Assembly: GCA_030683105.1 (NCBI GenBank)
Contig: JAUXMZ010000012.1
Location: forward strand, 50,899-114,898
Reading direction: 5' to 3'
Source of the DNA: Burkholderiales bacterium
GTDB taxonomy: Bacteria > Pseudomonadota > Gammaproteobacteria > Burkholderiales > SG8-41
Length of the DNA: 64,000 bases
Below are positions 57,016 to 64,000 of this stretch, in pieces. Positions within the stretch are counted from its first letter, which is position 1. The number at the start of each line of letters is the position of its first letter. The translations under genes and the position numbers were made by a program. A model generated the notes under the pieces. It had not been told where the DNA came from. It did not search any database and saw only the letters and a list, made by a program, of their open reading frames with translations.

Positions 57016-58467
57016 ATGCGTAATCGTATAGGTTCTTTGCTACTTGCTGTGCTTGGGTACTTGACGTTTTTCATCACCGGAACTGCCGCCTGGGCGCAGA
57101 CGCATTTTACCGATCCCTGGCAGATAAACGGCCGCACCGCATCGCAACCCCACCAATTCTGGCAATCAGAACAATCTTTGCCCAAAGTCAGTGACCCCGA
57201 GCGCAGGGAACAACCGGAAGGCAGTGCGTCGCTGACACTCCCGGAACTGACAGAGTTTGCTTTGCGCAACAATCCCCGCACCCGTCAGGCATGGCTGGCC
57301 GCGCGCGCTGCGGCGGCAGGCGTGGGCATCGAAAAAGCCGACCTCCTGCCTCAGATTACGGCCAATTACGCGGTCAACCGCACCCGGCCGGTATCGGCGA
57401 CCACAGGCTCGGTGTCGCCCTGGATCACTCGCTACGGCCCTGCCGTCAGCTTCAGTTACCTGCTGTTCGATTTCGGCGTACAACTCAGCCAGTACGAGGC
57501 GGCAGAATACCGCCTGCTGGCCGCCAATCTGACTCAGAACCGCGTGTTGCAGGATGTGATGTTCCAGGTCGAGCAGGCTTATTACCGCACCATCGGACTG
57601 GATGCGCTGGTCCGTTCCAATGAGCTGTCGCTCAAAAACATACGCACGGCTCATGATGCGGTACAAAGGCGCCGGGAATCGGGCCTGGCCACGGTGGCGG
57701 ATGTTTATCGCGCCGAGACTCAGGTGGCGCAGGCTGAACTGAATCTTACACGCAGCCGGGGCGACCTGGAGAAAGCGCGCGGACAGCTGGCGTCGGCGGT
57801 GGGGTTGCCGGTCAACGGGCGCATCAATGTGCAACCCCTGTCGTACCAGCCGCAGACCCAGAGGATCACCGCTTCAATCAGCGATCTTCTGGAGCAGGCC
57901 AAGGCCTCACGCCCCGATCTGGTGGCAGCGGAAGCCCAGGCGCGTGCCTCGCGCGCGACGGCGCACGGGGTTTCCAAGGCGGGACTGCCTTCGCTCGAAA
58001 TCAGCGGCGGCTCGGGGCGGACTTGGTTTGGCGACGATCGGGCTATCGTCAACAACTACACCCTGGGTCTGAATGTGCGCATCCCGATATTCAGCGGGTT
58101 TCGTGATACCTACCTGGTGCGGCAATCCGAAGCCCAGGCAGCACAGGCGGAAGCCGCGCGCGATGTGCTGATGCAGCAGACCGAACTCGATGTCTGGCAA
58201 TCCTATTATGACCTGCAGACTGCGACCAGCAGCACCGGCAGTACCGAGGCGCAGGTCAAGTCGGCCGAGCAGACGGCGCAGGCGACACTTGCACGCTATC
58301 AGGCGGGTTTTGGCAGCATACTTGACCTGATCACGGCTCAGCAGGACGAATCCAACGCGAGGGTGCAGCGCATTCAGTCTTTTCTTGACTGGTACACGGC
58401 ACTCGCGCGGCTCAACTTTTCCATGGGTGCTAACAATATCTTGGCAGCGACGGGCGAGAAAAAATGA
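57016..58467 (+). CDS. TolC-family outer membrane efflux protein
   Basis: This 483-residue outer membrane channel of an RND efflux system has a signal peptide (LLLAVLGYLTFFITGTAAWAQ), then about 50 residues of leader and two repeats of the OEP fold, LTLPELTEFALRNNPRTRQAWLAA and LLEQAKASRPDLVAAEAQARASRA, with long coiled-coil helices in between. It has no lipobox Cys. It opens a three-gene operon, its stop overlapping the MFP start (ATGA). Expression is likely tied to the divergent CpxRA-like system. Confidence 0.92.
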   Translation: MRNRIGSLLLAVLGYLTFFITGTAAWAQTHFTDPWQINGRTASQPHQFWQSEQSLPKVSDPERREQPEGSASLTLPELTEFALRNNPRTRQAWLAARAAAAGVGIEKADLLPQITANYAVNRTRPVSATTGSVSPWITRYGPAVSFSYLLFDFGVQLSQYEAAEYRLLAANLTQNRVLQDVMFQVEQAYYRTIGLDALVRSNELSLKNIRTAHDAVQRRRESGLATVADVYRAETQVAQAELNLTRSRGDLEKARGQLASAVGLPVNGRINVQPLSYQPQTQRITASISDLLEQAKASRPDLVAAEAQARASRATAHGVSKAGLPSLEISGGSGRTWFGDDRAIVNNYTLGLNVRIPIFSGFRDTYLVRQSEAQAAQAEAARDVLMQQTELDVWQSYYDLQTATSSTGSTEAQVKSAEQTAQATLARYQAGFGSILDLITAQQDESNARVQRIQSFLDWYTALARLNFSMGANNILAATGEKK

Positions 58468-59747
58468 AACGTTTGACCATGTTTTTGATATTTGTTGTGA
58501 TCGCCGCGGCGGCTGGCGGGGGTTATTGGTACTGGCAGAAATCGGCAGGCGGCGCGACACCCGAAGCCAAGAAAAGCGATGGGAAAGCCAAGGGCAAGGG
58601 CAGGGGCGAGGGTGGCCCGCTTATCGTCAAGGCGACCAGCGCGATCGTCAAGCCGATGCCGGTGCTGATCGAGGCGGTAGGTACGGTCGAGCCTGAACAA
58701 AGCGTGCAGGTCAGAGCCCAGGTCTCCGGCGTCTTGAAATCGGTGTCGTTCAAAGAAGGGGATATGGTCAAAGCCGGCCAACTGCTGTTTCAGATCGATC
58801 CGCGCACCTTCGAGGCCTCGCACCAGCAGGCTCAGGCGCAACTGGCGCGGGACCAGGCCCAGCTTGAGAACTCGCGCGTGCAGCAGGACCGGCTCGCACC
58901 CCTGCTCAAGCGCGAATTCATCACACGTCAGGAATACGACGTGGCGGTGACCTCGGTTAAATCGCTGGAAGCGACGGTGGCTGCTGACCGTGCACTGGTC
59001 GAGCAGGCCCGCATACAGCTTGGGTTTTCCCGGATACACGCGCCTATCAGCGGCCGTACCGGCGCTGTGGCGATTTCGCCCGGCAATCTGGTGCCGGTGG
59101 GGGGCAGCGGGGTGCCGCTGGTCACGATCAACAGTACCGATCCCATCCTGGTGACGTTCAGTGTGCCGGAGCGCCAGCTCGATGCAATCCGCAAGCAGCA
59201 GAATGACAAGGAGATGCGGATTGAGATCCTGGTCGACAGTAATGGACCGGCGGCAGCGGAAGGCAAGCTGGTATTCATAGACAATACAGTTACGGCGCAG
59301 ACCGGAACGGTGCTGCTGAAAACGCGTGTCATCAACAGCACGGAAAGCCTGTGGCCCGGGCAGTTCGTGAGCGTGCGCATCATTCTGAGGATTGAACCCG
59401 AAGCGGTGGTGGTTCCCGAGGTTGCTGTGCAACCGGGCCAGGACGGCAGTTTCGTTTACCTGATAGACGAGGACAGCAAGGTGCGGGTGCAGCCGGTCAT
59501 CATTGCGCGTCAGATTCGCAACGAGGTGGTGATCGCCTCCGGCATCAAGGGCGGCGACCAGGTGATCACCGAAATCCCGCAGGCGCTGCGCGCGGGGGCC
59601 ACTGTGCGACTGGCCGAACCGCAGGCTGAAGGAAAGGGCAAGGGCAAAGGCAAAGGTAAGGGCAAGGGCGAAAAAGGCAAAGACCAGGACAAGGGAAAAG
59701 AAAAAGATAATGCGAAGGGCGAGGGCAAGTCCGAAGGTAAATCATAG
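58464..59747 (+). CDS. RND efflux periplasmic adaptor (MFP) with Lys/Gly-rich tail
   Basis: This 427-residue membrane fusion protein connects the RND pump to the TolC-type channel. It has an N-terminal TM segment (MFLIFVVIAAAAGGGYWYW), a charged linker (KSDGKAKGKGRGEGG), a barrel/lipoyl part (EQSVQVRAQVSGVLKSVSFKEGDMVKAGQLLFQID), a coiled-coil hairpin, the second lipoyl half (GFSRIHAPISGRTGAVAI) and a beta-barrel. The last 45 residues are repeats of Lys and Gly (GKGKGKGKGKG), unusual for this family. The nucleotide tract (59631-59740) is a degenerate GGCAAG tandem repeat. Confidence 0.93.
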   Translation: MKRLTMFLIFVVIAAAAGGGYWYWQKSAGGATPEAKKSDGKAKGKGRGEGGPLIVKATSAIVKPMPVLIEAVGTVEPEQSVQVRAQVSGVLKSVSFKEGDMVKAGQLLFQIDPRTFEASHQQAQAQLARDQAQLENSRVQQDRLAPLLKREFITRQEYDVAVTSVKSLEATVAADRALVEQARIQLGFSRIHAPISGRTGAVAISPGNLVPVGGSGVPLVTINSTDPILVTFSVPERQLDAIRKQQNDKEMRIEILVDSNGPAAAEGKLVFIDNTVTAQTGTVLLKTRVINSTESLWPGQFVSVRIILRIEPEAVVVPEVAVQPGQDGSFVYLIDEDSKVRVQPVIIARQIRNEVVIASGIKGGDQVITEIPQALRAGATVRLAEPQAEGKGKGKGKGKGKGEKGKDQDKGKEKDNAKGEGKSEGKS

Positions 59748-59765
59748 GGTCATAGGGAAAGCCGC

Positions 59766-62700
59766 ATGAATCTATCCAGGATTTTCATTGAGAGGCCGGT
59801 CGCGACAACCGTCCTGGTCTCGGCAATCATCATTTTCGGCATATTTGCTTTCCGCACGCTGCCGGTCAATGAACTGCCCAATGTCGATTTCCCGACCATA
59901 CAGGTCACCTCCGAATTGCGGGGCGCCAATCCGGAGGTGATGGCTTCAACGGTGGCCACGCCGCTCGAGCGCCAATTCAGTCAGATCTCCGGGGTCGAGG
60001 CCATGAACTCGACCAATACCGCCGGGCGCACCCGCATCACGCTGCAGTTCAGCCTGGAACGCGATATTGATTCGGCTGCCCAGGATGTGCAGACGGCGAT
60101 CTCTCAGGCCATGCGCCGTCTGCCGAGCGATATAGATCCGCCGACGCTGCGCAAAGTCAATCCGGCTGACAGCCCGATACTGTTTCTGGCATTAAGCGCT
60201 AAAACGCTGCCCCTGGAGCAGCTCGACGATTTTTCGAATACCTATGTGGCACAGCGATTTTCCACGGTAAACGGCGTGGCGCAGGTACTGGTTTTCGGGT
60301 CGCAAAAATTCGCGGTGCGCATATTCCTTGATCCCGAAGCATTGTCGAAGCGCGGGCTCGGTCTTGACAAAGTGGTCGGCGCGATACAGAACGCGAACAG
60401 CAACCTGCCATCCGGCGTGCTCCAGGGCTCCGCGCGCACATTCACTGTCAAATCATCGGGCAAGCTCGCGCGCGCAGAAAGTTTCAATAATCTGATAGTC
60501 GCGTATCAGGACGGGATGCCGGTGCGCCTGTCGGATATCGGCCGCGCTGAAGACAGCATAGAGAATGTCAAGGTCAAGAGCTGGCTCAATGACGAGCGTG
60601 CGATCCTGCTCGCCATCTACCGCCAGCCGGGCGCCAATACGATAGAAGTGGTCAACAAGCTCCGCGCATTGTTCCCGGAAATCGAGCGCGATGCGCCTCC
60701 CGGCGTCCTCATCAATGTGGTCAATGATCGCGGCGAGTTCATTCAGTCTTCGATCAATGAAGTCGAGTTCCACCTGGTGCTCTCCATCATCCTGGTGGTG
60801 CTGGTCATCCTGGCGTTCCTGCGCAATGCCAGGTCGACCATCATCACCGCGCTGATCCTTCCGACGTCGGTCGTCGGCACCTTCGGCGCCATGTACCTGA
60901 TGGGGTTCAGCCTCAACAATCTGTCGCTGATGGCCGTCATTCTGGCAGTGGGTTTCGTGGTCGATGATGCCATCGTGGTGCTTGAGAACATCACCCGTCA
61001 TATGGAAATGGGCAAGTCCCGGATGGCGGCGGCGCTGGAGGGGTCGAAAGAGATTGCATTTACCGTGCTTTCCATGACTGTGTCGCTGGCGGCAGTGTTC
61101 ATCCCGATCCTGTTCATGGAGGGATTGCTTGGGCGATTGTTCCGCGAGTTTGCGGTAACAGTGGGCATGGCAGTGCTGATCTCCGGTGCGGTGTCGTTGT
61201 CCATGACGCCGATGATGTGCAGCCTGATGCTCAGGCCGACGCACGAGCATGGCCGGGTATACCAGTTTTTCGAGCGCGTCTTTGATGCGATGCGCGACTT
61301 CTACGGGGCTACGCTGCGCTGGACCATGAAGCACCGCGCGCTGATGCTGCTGGGCTCGGTGGTTTTTTTGATTCTTACCGGCGTGCTTTACAAATTGGTG
61401 CCGCAAGGGTTCATTCCACGCCAGGATACCGGTGTGATTTTCAGCAATGTGCGCGCCCCTGAAGGCGTCACCTTTACTGAACTGGAGCGCCGCCTGAAAG
61501 CCGTCACTGACATTGTCCAGAAACATCCCGATGTTCACGCCGTGATGTCTACCGCCGGACAGGCGACGGGTGGTGTGACCGGTGACAACGTCGGCCGCGT
61601 GATCATCCGCCTGAAGTCTCGCGATGAACGCAAGCTTGGTGCAGACCAGGTCATACAGGCATTGCGGCCAGAGTTTGCCGGCGGTGCGCAGGGGTTGCGG
61701 GTTTTCATGAACAATCCGCCATCGATCAATATCGGCGGGCTCGTCGGCAACGCAGATTATCAGATGGTGATTCAGGGAACCGATCTGAAGGTGCTCTACG
61801 AAGAGGCGCAGGAACTGGAGGCAAAGTTGCGGGGATCCAGTTATCTGCGGGAAGTGAGTTCCAACCTGGAGCTGCGCAACCCCGAGATCCAGATCAACAT
61901 CCTTCGCGAGCGTGCCGCAGCACTCGGCGTGTCGCCGCAGCAGATCGAAACCACGCTCTATAATGCCTATGGCGGACGCCAGATCAGCACGGTGTACGGC
62001 GCGACCGACCAGTACTTCGTGCTGCTTGAACTGGATCCACGTTTCCAGCGGGACATGAACGCGCTACGCTCGCTCTTTGTCCAGTCGAACACGGGGCGCA
62101 TGGTGCCGATTAACGCAGTCGCTGATGTCAGGATGGGGGTGGGGCCGGTGTCAGTGAGCCACTATGGCCAACTGCCATCCGTCGTGCTTTCCTTCAATCT
62201 CGCCCCGGGCGTTTCGGTGGGCGAGGCGGTGGCGAGTGTGGAAGCGATGTCCCGGGAATCCCTGCCTGCGGGGATCACCACGGTCATGGCGGGTAGTGCC
62301 AAGGCCTTCCAGGATGCGTTCCGTACTCTGCCCATTTTGCTGTTGATCACGATCCTGGTGATTTACATGGTGCTGGCGATACTCTACGAGAACTATGCGC
62401 ACCCGGTGACGATCCTGACCGCCTTGCCCTTTGCCGGATTTGGGGCTTTGCTGATGCTGTGGCTGTTCAATAGGGAACTCAATATCTTCAGCTTTGTCGG
62501 CATCATCCTATTAGTGGGCCTGGTCAAGAAGAACGGCATCATGATGGTGGACTTCGCACTGCAATTGCAGCGCGAGAAGGGGTTGTCGGCGGCGGACGCC
62601 ATAGTCGAGGCTTCGATCATCCGCTTCCGGCCCATCATGATGACAACTTTGGCGGCGATCTGCGCGACCCTGCCGCTGGCCTTTGGCACGGGCAGCGGAT

Positions 62701-62858
62701 CTGAAATGCGCCAGCCGCTGGGCATCGCGGTGGTGGGTGGACTGGTGTTTTCGCAGCTTCTGACGCTGTATGTGACGCCTACATTCTTTGTCAGCATGGA
62801 CCGGATGGTGACTTGGTTAAGGAATCGCCGGCGCCCAGTTCCTGTTGTAACCATCTGA
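59766..62858 (+). CDS. RND efflux pump, HAE1/AcrB-like inner membrane transporter
   Basis: This 1030-residue proton-driven pump is in one piece. It starts MNLSRIFIERPVATTVLVSAII, and TM4 carries the proton-relay pair in VGFVVDDAIVVLENI. There are two large periplasmic loops (about 30-330 and 555-855), and a C-terminal block of TM helices with FVGIILLVGLVKKNGIMMVDFA. This is the multidrug/HAE1 class rather than heavy-metal CusA. It starts 18 bp after the adaptor stop and closes the operon. Substrates are unknown. Confidence 0.95.
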   Translation: MNLSRIFIERPVATTVLVSAIIIFGIFAFRTLPVNELPNVDFPTIQVTSELRGANPEVMASTVATPLERQFSQISGVEAMNSTNTAGRTRITLQFSLERDIDSAAQDVQTAISQAMRRLPSDIDPPTLRKVNPADSPILFLALSAKTLPLEQLDDFSNTYVAQRFSTVNGVAQVLVFGSQKFAVRIFLDPEALSKRGLGLDKVVGAIQNANSNLPSGVLQGSARTFTVKSSGKLARAESFNNLIVAYQDGMPVRLSDIGRAEDSIENVKVKSWLNDERAILLAIYRQPGANTIEVVNKLRALFPEIERDAPPGVLINVVNDRGEFIQSSINEVEFHLVLSIILVVLVILAFLRNARSTIITALILPTSVVGTFGAMYLMGFSLNNLSLMAVILAVGFVVDDAIVVLENITRHMEMGKSRMAAALEGSKEIAFTVLSMTVSLAAVFIPILFMEGLLGRLFREFAVTVGMAVLISGAVSLSMTPMMCSLMLRPTHEHGRVYQFFERVFDAMRDFYGATLRWTMKHRALMLLGSVVFLILTGVLYKLVPQGFIPRQDTGVIFSNVRAPEGVTFTELERRLKAVTDIVQKHPDVHAVMSTAGQATGGVTGDNVGRVIIRLKSRDERKLGADQVIQALRPEFAGGAQGLRVFMNNPPSINIGGLVGNADYQMVIQGTDLKVLYEEAQELEAKLRGSSYLREVSSNLELRNPEIQINILRERAAALGVSPQQIETTLYNAYGGRQISTVYGATDQYFVLLELDPRFQRDMNALRSLFVQSNTGRMVPINAVADVRMGVGPVSVSHYGQLPSVVLSFNLAPGVSVGEAVASVEAMSRESLPAGITTVMAGSAKAFQDAFRTLPILLLITILVIYMVLAILYENYAHPVTILTALPFAGFGALLMLWLFNRELNIFSFVGIILLVGLVKKNGIMMVDFALQLQREKGLSAADAIVEASIIRFRPIMMTTLAAICATLPLAFGTGSGSEMRQPLGIAVVGGLVFSQLLTLYVTPTFFVSMDRMVTWLRNRRRPVPVVTI

Positions 62859-63346
62859 TTATATATATAAAAATACAGCGCTGTCCTTTATGTAAAGACG
62901 TATCGCTGGCTGGGGCGGTGCCTGAGCCCCGGGCCCAGATAGTGATCATCAGCGCAGCTTTGGGCGCTCGGGCGGCCAGCCGTGCGTCTGGCATGCTCAA
63001 AGCCGTGCTTCACTATGCGAGACTGTTCATCAGTCTATAGACGCGGTCGTGTTTCCAAACTCAAAGTGAGTTTTATTCCGGGTCTCGTGTGCTAACGATG
63101 CGTGCAACCGCGGTGAATCACGCGGAGTCACAGCAAGTGATATTACGAAGATTGCTAAGCGTGATTGCCGATCGGTGGCGGAAGCGTCGATGCGCAGCGA
63201 AACGCAAGCCACTGACGCACCGTTTTCATGCGGTATATTCCTGTGGTATGAGAATGAATAACCTTGTTTTTTTAGTCAGCATGACGGCTTAAACAGGACA
63301 GCTTGGCTTCCTTGGGGAAATATCTTATGTATTTTTCGAAAAAGGT
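62859..63346. other. Gene-free region between RND operon and rRNA operon
   Basis: I see no gene in these 488 bp. The ORFs listed here (62791 -, 62813 +, 63030 -, 63089 +) have no recognisable motif or convincing ribosome binding site. A hairpin-rich GC stretch (about 62915-62995, GAGCCCCGGGCCC) is present. The last 50 bp become AT-rich, possibly an UP-like element ahead of the rrn promoter. Confidence 0.6.
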
Positions 63347-63376
63347 TTGACTTGGTTAAAAACGCACTGCTATAAT
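63347..63376 (+). promoter_or_regulatory. Strong sigma-70 promoter of the tRNA/rRNA operon
   Basis: TTGACT, an 18-bp spacer and a perfect TATAAT, followed by a GC-rich discriminator (CGCGG). It lies 38 bp before the tRNA gene, the usual layout of stringently controlled stable-RNA promoters. Confidence 0.88.
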
Positions 63377-63414
63377 CGCGGTCTTGGTTGATGCATAAAT
63401 AAATGCATATCTGG

Positions 63415-63491
63415 CGCGGGGTGGAGCAGTCTGGCAGCTCGTCGGGCTCATAACCCGAAGGTCATAGGTTCAAATCCTATCCCCGCTACCA
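63415..63491 (+). tRNA. Initiator tRNA-fMet (CAT anticodon)
   Basis: The 77-nt gene has a complete cloverleaf with CCA encoded. The anticodon arm CGGGCTCATAACCCG holds CAT and the three GC pairs that mark initiator tRNAs. The acceptor end is C1 against T72, unpaired, another initiator hallmark (E. coli has C-A). The T arm is GGTTCAAATCC. It lies between the rrn promoter and 16S rRNA, so it is transcribed with the ribosomal operon. Confidence 0.93.
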
Positions 63492-63493
63492 AC

Positions 63494-63505
63494 GTTCTTT
63501 AAAAA
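63494..63505 (+). promoter_or_regulatory. BoxA-like antitermination signal of the rRNA leader
   Basis: GTTCTTTAAAAA right after the tRNA resembles the rrn boxA consensus TGCTCTTTAA. NusB/NusE loading here is inferred from position. Confidence 0.55.
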
Positions 63506-63545
63506 TATACAGCCGATAAGTGTGGGCACTTGGTTTTGAAGCGCG

Positions 63546-63561
63546 CGTTGCTTCGGCAACG
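63546..63561 (+). other. UUCG-loop hairpin in the rRNA leader
   Basis: CGTTGC-TTCG-GCAACG, a perfect 6-bp stem closed by a very stable UUCG tetraloop, lies between boxA and the 16S start. It may help leader folding or processing. Confidence 0.6.
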
Positions 63562-63636
63562 TGGAATCTTTAAATATCAGAAGTGCTCGCATGAAGTTTT
63601 AAAACGTCAAGCGAGAGTAATAATTTTGCAGAGATT

Positions 63637-64000
<364 letters not shown>

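Overview
The window reads as a chromosomal stretch of a GC-rich, sulfur-oxidising betaproteobacterium. The pointers are the start of a 16S rRNA gene with betaproteobacterial character, four Bug/TctC-type periplasmic binding proteins without their TctAB membrane partners, a sat-aprBA set for dissimilatory sulfur metabolism, and betaproteobacterial-style intergenic repeats. No genus can be assigned from sequence reading alone. No phage, plasmid, insertion-sequence transposase or CRISPR array was seen.

Layout. 1-3 kb: the 5' part of a haloacid dehalogenase-like gene and cydAB, a cyanide-insensitive-type bd quinol oxidase with a striking repeated operator upstream. 3-10 kb: clpB behind a textbook sigma-32 promoter, converging on a large CHASE-PAS-PAS-GAF-GGDEF-EAL protein. 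9.5-14 kb: an ATPase / FtsX-like permease / AttH-CrtC lipocalin-like operon. 14-26 kb: Bug receptors, recQ, a PIN-domain protein, a thioesterase, a DEDD exonuclease, an unusual metallopeptidase-like protein, an alpha/beta hydrolase and a four-domain rhodanese. 26-30 kb: a TSUP-family permease, a 334-bp MITE-like element, rhlE, an HNH nuclease and an internally duplicated membrane protein. 30-36 kb: housekeeping genes on the + strand (PHP phosphoesterase, yciO, M50 protease, trpS, scpA, scpB, parA-like). 36-46 kb: malic enzyme, CBS protein, then one long minus-strand operon livK-G-F-M-H, acyl-CoA dehydrogenase, alcohol dehydrogenase. 46.5-54.5 kb: sat-aprB-aprA followed on the same strand by a cysteine-cluster (YkgJ-like) protein, a NorQ/CbbQ-type AAA+ ATPase and a NorD/CbbO-type VWA protein. 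54.6-63 kb: a CpxRA-like two-component system divergent from a TolC/MFP/RND efflux operon. 63.3-64 kb: an rrn promoter, an initiator tRNA gene, leader signals and the 5' end of 16S rRNA.

How the genes work together. Sat and AprBA, in the oxidative direction, turn sulfite plus AMP into APS and then sulfate plus ATP. The neighbouring NorQ/NorD pair belongs to the MoxR-VWA class of metalloenzyme activators (compare CbbQO for Rubisco), so a role in maturing or reactivating APS reductase is the most interesting hypothesis here. The rhodanese and TSUP permease may serve sulfur traffic. The liv operon with a dehydrogenase pair looks like uptake plus first oxidation of an organic acid; both dehydrogenases carry substitutions at usual catalytic positions. 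A perfect CpxR box lies upstream of the response regulator gene.

A second theme is short repeats. A 27-bp module (ACCC-N7-GGGT plus a 12-nt tail) sits between direct repeats of different sequence at three loci, and a fourth, relaxed copy forms the centre of a perfect 28-bp-stem hairpin between the YkgJ-like gene and the norQ-like gene. Several repeat units lie inside reading frames.
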